From NCBI RefSeq assembly GCF_001316265.1, contig NZ_BBDN01000005.1, forward strand, positions 62,001 to 126,000: 64,000 bases of DNA, read 5' to 3'. A program made the position numbers and the translations under genes. A model generated the notes under the pieces. It had not been told where the DNA came from. It saw only the letters and a program-made list of their open reading frames with translations, and made no database searches. This stretch comes from Vulcanisaeta sp. JCM 16159. GTDB taxonomy: Archaea; Thermoproteota; Thermoprotei; Thermoproteales; Thermocladiaceae. Below, piece by piece: positions 1 through 9,601 of this stretch (the first letter of the stretch is position 1; each line of letters starts with the position of its first letter).

Positions 1-1583
1 GAGGAGTATGGACTCGCCGATAATTACTTCACGCCATACCTCTCAGAAAGCGCGCCAAACCACCTCTTCCTATACGCAGCCTATGCGCCGGTTATTGATG
101 ATTACGGCCCACCGCCCTATATACCGGTTCAGGAGAGCATATTCGCGGAGTTATGCCAATACCATGTGAGTTGGGGCTACTACGTAGATCCTAGGGAGTC
201 TCCGAGTCTCCTTGACATTAAGTACTTCTACGGCATTAGTAAGTACTCATCGTACATACAGACGTGGAGTGACTTCATAAGTGAGGTCATGAATGGTTCA
301 TTACCGGCGGTCTCCTGGGTTATGCCAGACCCATTAACAGACATGGGGCCTCCAGGCAATATACTGTATGGTGAGGCTTGGCTTCTTTACATAATAAATA
401 CGGTTGAGGAAAGCCCAATATGGAACTCGACAGTAATCTTCATAACATGGGATGAGTTCGGTGGTTATTATGACCATGTACTACCACCGATAATAAATGG
501 CAAACCACTGGGTGTTAGGGTCCCCCTGATAGTAATTTCGCCCTATGCCAAGGAGGATTATGTGTCGCATACCTTGTTAACCCACGCATCGCTTATAGCC
601 TTCATTGATTACAATTGGGGATTACCCGCTCTGAACAAGTACGTGCTGGAGAGCAACATACCCCTCGACTTCTTCTACTTCAACATGAGCAGGGAGCCAA
701 TAATATTTAGTCGGGGGTTCCCATTAATAGGCAATGTATATTTATTACCTAACGTATCCAATTACGAGGGCCTATCAACCCTATACCCATTAACACCACA
801 GATACCGCTCAATGAACTCCCATATCCAAGGTATGGCTATAGCAACATAACGTTGGCCGAACTAGGATCCACTGTTTATGTGAGTGAGGATTTTGCGTAC
901 GTACCTGTGGTCTACACGCCACTGGTCCTATGGTTAATCATAGCCCTAACCATAGACCTGGCATCAGTATCACTATTACCCATAGGCAAGGGAAAGCTTA
1001 GTGCGTTACACATTAAGGTGCTTGGTATTGTTAATGGTTCAGTAATCGCCGCATCAGTAACTGGCTTAATAACCCTGACAACGGGCTTCCTTAATTACCT
1101 GGGCAATACCGGTGAGGCACCACCACTGCTGCTGGGGTACCTCATTGGCCTGGTTATCTTTCCGATGATTGGCATGGCACTTACACGCATCAGGGTGGCG
1201 CATACATTATTGTTCTTCTTTCAATCATTGTCCCAGTACTTCTTTACCTACTGATCTATGTTCAAGCCATTCAGTCCTTCCTAATGAGTGATGAACCATT
1301 GTTGATTTACGGTCTATTATCCACGGCGCCCGCCATGTTAATCACACTATTGTTTCTTAGGAATTACATAAGTAGTGGTAGGTGGGTCAAGGGCTCTGTT
1401 TATGTACTTTCGCTGGGGCTGCTTTCATACTTATTAATACTAGTAATTGCCCTTGTATACATAAGGCTATACCAACCTGGATTATCAACACTGTTACTAC
1501 CAACGGAACTACTGGGTCTCTCGTTGGCTATTGCTTGGTTTGTAACGTTAACGAGAAGCCCTAGTCGGGGTGATTCTTCGTGA
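1..1583 (+). CDS. Phosphoesterase-family membrane-anchored hydrolase (5' end outside window, one frame change)
   Basis: The reading frame is open from base 1, so the N-terminus lies upstream of the window. The visible part resembles the phosphoesterase family of acid phosphatases and phospholipase C-like enzymes, with a TWDEFGGYYDH segment and a downstream RVPLIVISPYAK segment typical of that fold. The C-terminal part is hydrophobic with several membrane segments, suggesting a membrane-anchored catalytic domain facing outside. Near position 1200 the frame breaks: the first frame stops at 1254, while frame 3 continues without interruption as hydrophobic sequence (YIIVLLSIIVPVLL) to 1583, so this is one gene with an apparent missing base. 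The stop overlaps the start of the next gene, so it may belong to the same transcript. Confidence 0.72.
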
Positions 1584-2969
1584 GTTATGACATCGCCATA
1601 ATAGGCTCTGGCGTTGTTGGTTTGTTTATTGCCTATGAACTTGCGCATTATAGGATTAGGGTCCTCGTTATTGATAGGGAGGTTGAGCCAGGTTTTGGTG
1701 TTTCAAAGGGCCATGCTGGGGTTATCCACGTAGTCCAGCCACCATTTAACTCACTAAGGAGTAAACTGGCCGTTGAGGGCAATAGGCTATATGATGGCAT
1801 TGCCAAGAGGCTTCACGTCAGGATTAGAAGGTTAAGCGCATTATTAGTGGCTAGGAACTTAGGTCACCTAATTGTGCTACCCGCCGTGTGGTTAATCCTT
1901 AATCGCGTGTATGGCAAACACGGCTTTAGGGTTAGGATAATTGGGCCGCGGGAATTACGTAGACGTGAGCCTAATGTTAATGGCTTGGGTGCAGTGGAGG
2001 TTGAGGGCTACGGAGTAATAAACTCCTTCGAATTAGTATCGCAGTTATACAACTTCTGTAAATTAAATGGTGTTGACTTCGCCCTAGGCACAGAGGTTAG
2101 GGGTGCCAAGGTATTGGATGATGAAGTTGTCATACTCACGAACAGGGGTGAGTACAGGGCCAAGTACGTAGTTAACGCGGCGGGTCTTTACTCGGCGGAT
2201 GTTGCTAGGTTGTTTGGTGATGAGTATAGGCTTGAGTTTGGTAAGGGGGTTATGCTTGTTTTCTGGGGTGAACAGACAAGGAACATAATTGCACCGCTGC
2301 AATTAATACCTAACCCAAAGACCAAGGGCGGCGCGGTAATACCCACCGTATTTGGCACGACGATATGGGGACCAAGTCTGTCAATGGGTGAGAGGGTGAT
2401 AGGTCAGTTAATGAGGAGGACATCGATGTCTTAATTAAGAAGTTCAGTAACTTGTTGAGGAGTGAGGGTTTCACGCCGATAAAGGCCTATGCGGGAGTTA
2501 GGCCTATACCCGAGGGTGATGACTTCATAATAACATATAGCAAATTGAGCAGGCACGTAATTCACCTGGTGGGTATCGAATCGCCTGGATTAACGTCGGC
2601 GCCAGCAATAGTTGGGAGGGTCGTGGAGATGCTTAGGGAGGCAGGGGCCGTACTCATGCCTAAGGATGAGGTTAAGGAGGTTAACCCCATGGTAATGACC
2701 AGGGATATAGTGGAGGGGGGAGGACCCATTAATGATGAGCAAGGCGATGTCGTCTGTCCCTGCATGGGGGTTACCAGGGCGGATATTCGTGAAGCTATTA
2801 GGCGTGGTGCAAGGACACTAGACGGCGTGGCCTTCAGGACTGGGCTTGGCATGGGTATCTGCCAGGGCATGTGCCTCGCAAGGCCATCAAGGTTATTTCT
2901 GAGGAGCTTGGTATTGATCCGAGGGAGTTGACCAAGTCAGGTGGTGATTCATGGTTGGCTACACGGTAA
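1580..2969 (+). CDS. GlpA-like FAD-dependent glycerol-3-phosphate dehydrogenase with C-terminal BFD-type [2Fe-2S] domain (two frame changes)
   Basis: The N-terminus has a dinucleotide-binding motif (IIGSGVVGLFIAYELA) and a DAO-family body, as in anaerobic glycerol-3-phosphate dehydrogenase GlpA. The C-terminus carries a BFD-like iron-sulfur motif, CPCMG followed about 30 residues later by CQGMC. The protein likely oxidises glycerol-3-phosphate to dihydroxyacetone phosphate and passes electrons to a membrane acceptor. The frame changes near 2395 (after MGERV, continuing as SVNEEDIDVLIKKF) and near 2879 (after GMCLA, continuing as KAIKVISEELG and ending at 2969). Both behave as single missing bases. 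The end overlaps the next gene, indicating translational coupling. Substrate assignment is inferred from the family and the adjacent kinase. Confidence 0.75.
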
Positions 2970-3886
2970 TTGGCGCAGGGCTGGCCGGGCTCTCGTTGGC
3001 GACGGAGCTGCGCAGACTTGGTGTTGAGGTTGAGGACATCGAGTATAGAGATTACGTGGGCGGTATCCATGCCATGGTTCCCGAGGTTAGGGGTATAATT
3101 AGTGGCATGATTAGTGAGGTTGATGTTCGATTAGACACAACGGCCATTAGGGTCGGCGGTGCAATATACGTGGTTTGGAGGGGTGGGTATAGGAAACTCG
3201 ATAATAATGTATTAGTGGCTACAGGATTTAGGGTTATGACAATGCCCGAGCTGGGCATCTATGGAGAGAGGCCCGCGGGTATTTACCCACATCATGCAGT
3301 ACTGGACATGCTACACTACGACTTACTACCTGGTAAAAACGTGGTAATTTATGGGGATAACCAATATGCACTATCACTGGCTAGGGAATTAATGAGACGT
3401 GGTGTTACTGCCAGGGTCGTATCGCCGAGGAAACCAAGTGTTGAGGCTTACTCAGGTCCTGAGGTCATCATTGGCAGGGTTAAGTACGTTAGGGGCATGG
3501 GCAGGGTTGAGAAAATCCTAGTGGATAATGAATGGATTGCCGCGGATACCCTGGTAATATCCATGTTTAAGTCATTCAACCCATTCCCTGAGTTTAAGGC
3601 TGTTGGGCAGGCGGCCATTGAAACCTATGACCCAAGTATCGTTATTGAGAGCGGTAGGATAATGGCCAGGGAATTAGTAAGTAAATCCAATGACTTCATA
3701 GTAATAAATAGTGAATTACCCATTTACCCAGGTAATAAAGTCAGTAGGGATACACGTAGGGTGATAATCCCCTGCAGTGGATGTAGGGTCATGGTAAATG
3801 ATAGGGAGTACGTGATCAACGGTGATGCCGCCGTTATTGAATTACCAGATACTGATAAGGTTAGTATTAGGAGGGTGGTTTCATGA
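2951..3886 (+). CDS. FAD/NAD(P)-binding oxidoreductase, partner flavoprotein of the GlpA-like enzyme
   Basis: This 311-residue protein starts with a Rossmann FAD motif (VIGAGLAGLSLATEL) and has a second nucleotide-binding segment (VVIYGDNQYALSLA), the layout of pyridine nucleotide-disulfide-type flavoproteins. It resembles the smaller flavoprotein subunits that accompany GlpA, opine/octopine dehydrogenase A subunits and HcnB. It overlaps both neighbours (19 bases with the GlpA-like gene, 4 with the kinase). I infer that it forms a heteromeric dehydrogenase with the GlpA-like protein and relays electrons. A CSGC pair near the C-terminus (residues about 276-279) could bind metal or form a disulfide. 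The reading frame is intact. Confidence 0.6.
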   Translation: MVGYTVIGAGLAGLSLATELRRLGVEVEDIEYRDYVGGIHAMVPEVRGIISGMISEVDVRLDTTAIRVGGAIYVVWRGGYRKLDNNVLVATGFRVMTMPELGIYGERPAGIYPHHAVLDMLHYDLLPGKNVVIYGDNQYALSLARELMRRGVTARVVSPRKPSVEAYSGPEVIIGRVKYVRGMGRVEKILVDNEWIAADTLVISMFKSFNPFPEFKAVGQAAIETYDPSIVIESGRIMARELVSKSNDFIVINSELPIYPGNKVSRDTRRVIIPCSGCRVMVNDREYVINGDAAVIELPDTDKVSIRRVVS

Positions 3887-5287
3887 GTCTTGGGGTTATT
3901 GATGTCGGGACCACGAACGTTAAGCTAATAATATATGACGAGGAACTTAACCAGAGGTATTTGGAAACAATAAATGTGCCGATGCTATTCCCCAGCAGTT
4001 ACTACGTTGAGCAGGACGCAAATGCACTTAGGTCTGCCTTCAATCGTTTAATAAGCACAGCCAAAGAAAAGGGCGTTAAATACCTGGCATCTCAACCTAT
4101 AGGGCATCAATAATTACATGGGATAGGTCAGGTAACCCCCTCACTAACATAATCACGTGGCTCGATAGAAGGGGTCTTGAGATCATTAATAAATTTCCAT
4201 ACTCAATAATGAGACGTTTACCGCTGCTGGGCAGTATCCTAATACCCACATCGCCCGTCGCCCAAATACTATGGTTGTTAGGGAATAGGCAGGACCTGGC
4301 TCAACGTATAAGGAAAGGTGAGGCTTTCATTGGCACGTTAAGTTCATACTTGGCATACCTCGTTAGCAATAGGTACATTAACGATGCAAGTAATGAGGCG
4401 TTAACGGGTCTTTGGCATCCGGGTAATTTAAGGAGGATTGACCTGGTTTACGAGCTGTTGGGCATACCCAGAGAGGTGGGGCCTGAGGTTATTGATAATG
4501 TACATGAGCTTGGTGAGGTCGATGGAATGAAGGTTGGGGTTTTAATAGCGGACCAACAGGCGGCGATGGTTGGTGAGGGTTGCTTAAGTGTTGGTTGCGG
4601 TAAGGTTACGAATGGCACGGGCTCCTTCATGGACGCCGTTGTTGACGAATTTAAACTCGTTGGTGGCGGCTTATTACCGCTCCTCATACTTAAGTATGGT
4701 GGTAATGTGTTTTATGGAGTTGAGGGTTTCCTGCCTGCGACTGGTTCAGTAATTGATTGGTTAGTTAGGCTTGGGTTGTTATCTTCGCCGCAGGAGCTGG
4801 ATGGCTTGGCCCATGTCGATACCCAAGGTATAGTGGTTATACCAGCACTGGCTGGTGTTAATGTGCCGCCTAGGCCATGTGCAAGGGGCTTGATCGATGG
4901 CTTAACACTAAGCACTACTAGGGAGCCTTTGTGAGGGCCGTTATTGAAGGTATTGTTCAATTGATAGGCCTGATCTTCGATAAGATTAAGATTTATTCGA
5001 GGGCCAGTGTTGTTAGGGTTGATGGAGGCCTGTCAAGGAGCACCCTATTCCTTAGGTTATTGGCTACGGCGTTGGGTACCATCGTTGAGAGGCAGAGGGA
5101 TGTGGAGACTACGGCTAGGGGTGTTGCGGCGTTATTGAAGGTATTTAAGGGTGATTGGTCATTAAATGATGTTATTAAGGGCGTACATGTTAACGTGGAG
5201 TTACGAGTTGAACCTGGCGAGGAGAGGCTATCGTTAAATAGGGATATTGTTAAGAGGATTATTGAGGGGATGAGATGCAGAGCGTAA
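3883..5287 (+). CDS. FGGY-family carbohydrate kinase, probably glycerol kinase (two frame changes)
   Basis: The N-terminus reads GVIDVGTTNVKLIIYD, the phosphate-binding turn of the FGGY/hexokinase fold. It is followed by a YVEQDA segment and, after a frame change near 4105, an ITWLDRRG segment as in glycerol kinases. The second half has NGTGSFMD and, after another frame change near 4925, RVDGGLSRSTLFL, the adenosine-binding region. The second break occurs where TTRE should continue as AFVRAVIEG; restoring one G in a GG pair joins the frames. The expected length, about 468 residues, fits the family. Glycerol is the probable substrate because the operon also encodes glycerol-3-phosphate-type flavoproteins. 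Other FGGY substrates cannot be excluded. Confidence 0.75.
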
Positions 5288-6678
5288 TTGAGGAATTGAT
5301 CAATGCCTTGGGTCATAATAAGGTAATAATAAGTGACGAGGTATTAAGGAGGTATTCCAGGGATTTCTGGCCGTTATTAATAATGCGTGAGCAAGTGCTT
5401 AATGAGGAATTACCGAGGCCTTTTGCGGTTATTGTGCCCGAGAGCGTAAATGATGTATCACTGGCCCTAAGAGTAATTAATGAGAGCAGTGATGTAGTGC
5501 CTGTGGTTGTTTATGGCGGTGGTTCAAGCGTCACTGGCGCCTCATACGGCGCTGGGTCAATAATCATCGACATGTCCAAGTTGAATAGGGTCATGGACAT
5601 TAATACCTATGACTCATTAGTGACCGTCGAGGCCGGCGCCAGGTTGAGGGATGTTGAGACTAGGCTAAATGAGGTGGGGTATAGCCTTAGGCATATTCCG
5701 CAGTCATTCAATTACGCAACGATAGGAGGTTTAATAGCGACAATGAGCTCAGGCCAGTACAGTACGTTATACGGCAATATTGAGGATATGGTAATAAACC
5801 TCGAGGTTGTCCTACCGAATGGTGAAGTCACTTGGTTGAGGAGTAATAATGTTCCCCGCGCATCAACAGGGCCATCCCTCAAGTACTTGTTTATTGGTTC
5901 AGAGGGCATGCTGGGCGTGATTACGAAGGCCGTGCTTAGAATCGTACCATTACCAACATCCAACATTTATGGTGCATACAGATTTAACACCCTTGAGCAG
6001 GGCGTGGAGACTCTTAGGGAATTAATGATGAAAAGGGTCGTTCCAGCAGTTGCCAGGCTTTATGACGAGCAGGAGGCATCGATTAGGTTTGGTGTTAATA
6101 AACCATTACTAATAATTGATTTTGAGGGCTACTATGACGACTTAGTTCAAGCGCTGTGGAGGAGGGCTGATGAGATTATTAGGGGTCACGGTGGTGAGTA
6201 CGCGGGGAGTAAGTACTTCGAGGATTGGCTGAGGACCAGGTTCAACGTCGAGGAGGAGATAGAGATGGTTAAGAGGTATGGGCTTTGGTTCGACACAATA
6301 GAGGTCTCAACAACCTGGTCAAAGATTAATCAACTATATAGAGACTTCAGGGAGTCCCTGTTGAGGGTTAGTGGCGTTGTGGGTGTAATGGCTCACATAT
6401 CACATTTATATATTAACGGTGCATGCATCTACTTCACAGTACTATTTAAGCCCGACGAAAATACCTATTGGGAGATGTGGAATAGGGCCATGGAGGCTAC
6501 GTTAAGGAATGGCGGATCCATAAGCCATCACCACGGCATTGGCATTGTGCGTTCAAGATGGTTAAGGCACGAGCTCGGTAATGCACTTGATGTTTTAAGA
6601 TCAATAAAGGCAGCACTGGATAGTAAGGGGATATTGAACGTAAGGAAAGGCATGTCTTCCCTAACTAAATCATATTAG
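5275..6678 (+). CDS. FAD-linked oxidase (GlcD/D-lactate dehydrogenase/alkyl-DHAP synthase superfamily)
   Basis: This intact 467-residue protein has the PCMH-type FAD domain: VVVYGGGSSVTGASYG near residues 79-94 and a second FAD-contact region (QSFNYATIGGLIATMSSG). The C-terminal cap contains SHHHGIGIVRSRW, the histidine-rich motif typical of glycolate and D-lactate oxidases and alkyl-dihydroxyacetonephosphate synthases. It overlaps the kinase by 13 bases, so it is the last gene of the glycerol operon. It may oxidise a 2-hydroxy acid or act as a further glycerol-3-phosphate oxidase; the sequence alone does not decide. The ending deviates from the usual GILNPGK motif (GILNVRKG), so the last residues may be affected by an indel. 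Confidence 0.72.
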   Translation: MQSVIEELINALGHNKVIISDEVLRRYSRDFWPLLIMREQVLNEELPRPFAVIVPESVNDVSLALRVINESSDVVPVVVYGGGSSVTGASYGAGSIIIDMSKLNRVMDINTYDSLVTVEAGARLRDVETRLNEVGYSLRHIPQSFNYATIGGLIATMSSGQYSTLYGNIEDMVINLEVVLPNGEVTWLRSNNVPRASTGPSLKYLFIGSEGMLGVITKAVLRIVPLPTSNIYGAYRFNTLEQGVETLRELMMKRVVPAVARLYDEQEASIRFGVNKPLLIIDFEGYYDDLVQALWRRADEIIRGHGGEYAGSKYFEDWLRTRFNVEEEIEMVKRYGLWFDTIEVSTTWSKINQLYRDFRESLLRVSGVVGVMAHISHLYINGACIYFTVLFKPDENTYWEMWNRAMEATLRNGGSISHHHGIGIVRSRWLRHELGNALDVLRSIKAALDSKGILNVRKGMSSLTKSY

Positions 6679-6796
6679 TCTCAATAGTGAGATTTAAATC
6701 GATCTAGTAAATTAAATGGGTAACCTAATACGGAAAGGGTTAAGGTTACTAGGATTTTTCAGGTTACGATACCCGCGGGCATTAGGGAGATAGATT

Positions 6797-6898
6797 GTGG
6801 AGGCGATAATCGATACTAATGTTATATTTTTCGATTTATTCACTGATTCTGAATTCTATAATGAGGATTCAGGTCTGAGGTATTGCCTCATCACTTAA
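6797..6898 (+). pseudogene. Truncated PIN-domain (VapC-like) remnant
   Basis: From a GTG the sequence reads VEAIIDTNVIFFDLF then TDSEFYNEDSG and stops after 33 codons. The IDTNV start and the following DSEF segment match the first strand and helix of PIN-domain ribonucleases, but the rest of the domain, including the remaining acidic residues, is missing. No continuation was found in the other frames. It lies about 450 bases from an intact VapC, which suggests decay of an older toxin gene. Confidence 0.45.
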
Positions 6899-6933
6899 AT
6901 GAACTTTTTATTTATCATTTTTAGTGCCATTTC

Positions 6934-7275
6934 TTAAACATCAATCTCGAGAAATCCATCCTGGGTGACTCTGACCTTGTAGGTTGGTAGTGGCGCCTTG
7001 ACATCGGCGTACTCACACTTAACCTCAGGCCTAACCTGCGGCTTCTCAATCATCTCGCCAGTTCTAACGTCGTACTTGGCCTGGTGTGCTGGGCATGTGG
7101 CTACGTAACCATTGACATCCGTTAATAGGGCACACCCCATGTGGGCGCATATGGCGAGCGTTCCGTAGTAGTTATCGCCGTATTTAACCACGAGTATTGG
7201 CTTATTGTCAACCCAGGTAATCACGGAGTTCCTCTTCTCAAAAACCTTGACCAGTATGGAAACCCTCCTCCACAT
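6934..7275 (-). CDS. Rieske-type [2Fe-2S] ferredoxin
   Basis: This small protein of 113 residues carries both halves of the Rieske cluster motif: CAHMGC and, 17 residues later, CPAHQAKYD, giving the C-x-H and C-x2-H ligand pattern. There is no membrane segment or attached catalytic domain, so it is a soluble Rieske ferredoxin, not a bc1-complex subunit. Such proteins deliver electrons to oxygenases or hydroxylases, or act in respiratory side chains. Its partner is not visible nearby. It lies between toxin-antitoxin debris and the vapBC pair. Confidence 0.85.
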   Translation of the reverse strand: MWRRVSILVKVFEKRNSVITWVDNKPILVVKYGDNYYGTLAICAHMGCALLTDVNGYVATCPAHQAKYDVRTGEMIEKPQVRPEVKCEYADVKAPLPTYKVRVTQDGFLEIDV

Positions 7276-7351
7276 AACAAGACCCAGGGCATAGTCACCT
7301 GCTAATTAAGTTTATTGCACAGGCACGAGCTAAAATAACTAATGGGAAGCC

Positions 7352-7759
7352 CTACATGAGTATTACTGATATGCCTAATTTCCTGGCAACGCTAGCCTGC
7401 TCCTTATCGCTCGTTAGAAGGGTTCCTCTCTTCAATGCCTGAGCTATGTATAGGGAGTCATACACAGTAATGCCGTTATGTAACGCGATCGTAAAAGCAT
7501 CAGATATGTATTGTTCTTCAGGCTCCAGTATTATAACGCCGGTATCGACTAATTCGATCACTGCATTAATTAATTCCTGGGCAATATAATCGGCAATTAT
7601 TTGTCTTTTAACGTATTTCCATAATGCATTGGCTACCTCCTTAATTATGAGGTCAACTGAATAAATTGGTTTATTAACACGTATAAATTCAGAAATATCC
7701 CTCCATCCCACTTCCTTTAACACGTACTTAGCCAGGGTCGACGCATCAATGACTATCAC
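7352..7759 (-). CDS. vapC: PIN-domain ribonuclease toxin, VapC family
   Basis: The 135-residue protein begins MIVIDASTLAKYVLKE, the first PIN strand with its conserved Asp. It contains an internal EVANALWKY helix carrying the conserved Glu, and TVYDSLYIAQA plus LLTSDKEQA with the later acidic residues. These together form the Mg2+ site of PIN endoribonucleases. The start overlaps the end of the antitoxin gene by 14 bases, as is usual for vapBC pairs. The RNA target (often tRNA or rRNA in VapC proteins) cannot be predicted. Confidence 0.85.
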   Translation of the reverse strand: MIVIDASTLAKYVLKEVGWRDISEFIRVNKPIYSVDLIIKEVANALWKYVKRQIIADYIAQELINAVIELVDTGVIILEPEEQYISDAFTIALHNGITVYDSLYIAQALKRGTLLTSDKEQASVARKLGISVILM

Positions 7760-7982
7760 GATCCTCTCTCACGAGAGACACGATAGAACCAGTAGGTGAC
7801 TCGGGAAGTTTCTCGATAATACTATTTAGCCTATTCAATGCTTCCTCCTGCCTAATTTCGGTGATTCGCCTAATTATGAAGTTCCTAATTTCCTCACTCC
7901 AATTAATTACGCCTGAATACTTGTCCATAATTTCTTTCAATTCCTTTGGCACCCTTACCGTAATTACAACATTACCGCACAT
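7746..7982 (-). CDS. vapB: VapB-type ribbon-helix-helix antitoxin
   Basis: The protein begins MCGNVVITVRVPKELKE, where the ITVRVPKEL strand is the DNA-binding beta-strand of ribbon-helix-helix antitoxins, followed by a helical NWSEEIRNFIIRRI region and a C-terminal toxin-wrapping tail. I chose the ATG at 7982 because a TATA-like AAATTTAAA at 8005-8013 lies 23-31 bases upstream, as expected for a leaderless transcript. A longer form from a GTG at 8021 is possible and would overlap the upstream gene as GTGA, but its extra 13 residues are hydrophobic and unlike the family. Confidence 0.75.
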   Translation of the reverse strand: MCGNVVITVRVPKELKEIMDKYSGVINWSEEIRNFIIRRITEIRQEEALNRLNSIIEKLPESPTGSIVSLVREDRDSH

Positions 7983-8004
7983 TAGTAATACAATAATGTA
8001 ATAC

Positions 8005-8013
8005 AAATTTAAA
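8005..8013 (-). promoter_or_regulatory. TATA-like box for vapBC
   Basis: AAATTTAAA lies 23-31 bases before the vapB ATG at 7982, the spacing of a leaderless archaeal promoter. It sits in an AT-rich stretch at the very end of the upstream protease gene. Confidence 0.5.
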
Positions 8014-8017
8014 CCCT

Positions 8018-8371
8018 TCACTTCATTAACATCCTGGCTGGGCGTAACTCCCTCCTGAATGGGTCCAAGACGAGCCCGAATATCTCAAGCGTGACTGTAC
8101 CAAGTAGGTTCTCATCCTCTGTCTCACCAAGCACAACAGGCGTGTGCCTCTCACCATAACCCCTCAATTCGATTACAGCCTCCGAAACCCATCGTTTAAT
8201 TACGGTACCGTCAGCAAGGACAAACTCCATTCCCTGCATAGGCCTAAGCCCGAGGTACTCCCAAACATCTCTTCTTAAGACCGTGTATATAGCCCCTGAA
8301 TCGACAAGTAGCTTAACTGGTACGGACTTGTCCCCATGCTTAACCACGGCATCAACATAGACCAGGCCCAT
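8018..8371 (-). CDS. Retropepsin-like aspartic protease domain protein (clan AA)
   Basis: This 117-residue protein has VKLLVDSGAIYTVL near its N-terminus, the Asp-Ser/Thr-Gly active-site loop of retropepsin-like proteases, followed by hydrophobic strands and a FVLADGT flap-like segment. Single-domain members dimerise to complete the active site. Such small clan AA proteins are common in archaea and cyanobacteria and mostly uncharacterised. It ends at the point where a longer vapB reading frame could start (GTGA overlap), so it may be cotranscribed with vapBC. Cellular substrate unknown. Confidence 0.72.
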   Translation of the reverse strand: MGLVYVDAVVKHGDKSVPVKLLVDSGAIYTVLRRDVWEYLGLRPMQGMEFVLADGTVIKRWVSEAVIELRGYGERHTPVVLGETEDENLLGTVTLEIFGLVLDPFRRELRPARMLMK

Positions 8372-8399
8372 AATGTATCAATAATGTCCACCATAGCGC

Positions 8400-9500
8400 T
8401 TAGTTATATATTTTGATGATCCTGTACCAATTATCTCTCTCGGCAGGTGTTAAACCTAAACCCCTAATTAAGTTTGTGACGGTATCCCTTGTTAGTACGG
8501 GCATCTTAAGCCCCGTGGCCGGTATAACCCTTTCCTCATAAAGTGTACCGCCAAAGTCATTGGCGCCGAACTTAAGGGCCAGCTGCGCAACCTCAAGCCC
8601 ATTCGTTAACCAACTCGACTGTATATTGGGCAGTTCATTCTTAAACACGAGCCTGGCCACGGCAATGACCCTCAGGAGGGTGGCTGAGGTCAGTGGGTAC
8701 GGAACCTCCCTAGTCAACTCACTATTGCCTGGCTCAAAGTTCCAGGCGGTGAATGATAGGAATCCATGTGTCCTCCTCTGAAGCTCAATTATCCTATATA
8801 GGTGCTCCGCCCAATCACTCACAGTCTCCACGTGTCCGTACATCATGGTTGCATTGCTCATTATACCCATCCTGTGCGCCGTCTCCATTATGCCTAGCCA
8901 GGTCTCGGTGTCGATCTTGTGAGGTGCAATGGCTTTCCTCACATTATCAACCAGTATTTCACCGCCACCGCCAGCCAGCGTGTCCATACCGACGTTCCTA
9001 AGCCTATCTAGGACCTCCGAATAGCTCATCCTATGTTTCCTCGCTAGGTAATCGATTTCTATTGGGCTTAACCCATGGATTGCGACGTGAGGCAACCTAG
9101 CCTTTAATGCCTTGAATAACTCCTCGTAATACTCAATGCCTAGCTCAGGGTTTATACCTCCCTGCACCAGGACCTGCCTAATACCAAGCTCCCTATCAAT
9201 GGCGACAACCCTCCGCACAGCCTCCTCAACACTCAATGTATAGGTCTCGGGGTGCCCCGGCGGTCTGTAAAAGGCGCAGAACCTGCATGCTATTACGCAC
9301 ACGTTCGTGTAGTTAAGTATCATGTTTGGTATGAAGGTAACCACGTTACCGAAGTACCTCCTGGTCAGGTACTCGGCGGCGGACCCAAGCTCCCATAGGT
9401 CGGCCTTAAATAATTCCTCAATATCACGTGGGCCCAGTTTCTCCTCATAAATGGCCTTCTCAACAATTGGACTCCAATTATTACCCACGTCATTATGCAT
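8400..9500 (-). CDS. mqnC: Cyclic dehypoxanthinyl futalosine synthase, radical SAM (MqnC)
   Basis: The radical SAM motif is CVIACRFCAFYR (C-x3-C-x2-C) at residues about 68-79. Several features favour MqnC over its paralog MqnE: HGLSPIEIDYLA, GGGGEILVDNVR, ATMMYGHVET and a W-containing LSFTAWNFEPGN segment. MqnC closes the ring of dehypoxanthine futalosine in the futalosine route to menaquinone. The frame is intact and 366 residues is normal. It is divergent from mqnE across a 101-base gap that holds promoters for both directions. Confidence 0.85.
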   Translation of the reverse strand: MHNDVGNNWSPIVEKAIYEEKLGPRDIEELFKADLWELGSAAEYLTRRYFGNVVTFIPNMILNYTNVCVIACRFCAFYRPPGHPETYTLSVEEAVRRVVAIDRELGIRQVLVQGGINPELGIEYYEELFKALKARLPHVAIHGLSPIEIDYLARKHRMSYSEVLDRLRNVGMDTLAGGGGEILVDNVRKAIAPHKIDTETWLGIMETAHRMGIMSNATMMYGHVETVSDWAEHLYRIIELQRRTHGFLSFTAWNFEPGNSELTREVPYPLTSATLLRVIAVARLVFKNELPNIQSSWLTNGLEVAQLALKFGANDFGGTLYEERVIPATGLKMPVLTRDTVTNLIRGLGLTPAERDNWYRIIKIYN

Positions 9501-9570
9501 TTATGGCATTATTTAAGTTATTACGTTATGTTTTTAATAATTGAGGTAAATAGAATCAAAAGACCAATGC

Positions 9571-9578
9571 TTAAAAGG
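9571..9578 (+). promoter_or_regulatory. TATA box for mqnE-mqnA-mqnD
   Basis: TTAAAAGG lies 24-31 bases before the mqnE ATG, with no room for a ribosome binding site leader. This is the usual crenarchaeal leaderless arrangement. Confidence 0.5.
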
Positions 9579-9601
9579 AATTCAAATACCAACGTAGTGT
9601 T

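Noticed and set aside
6855-6898. C/D box-like sequence on the minus strand (GTGATGA followed by CTGA)
   Set aside because: Only one guide could be laid out, its length is 15 bases, and no C' or D box follows. It also overlaps the PIN relic.
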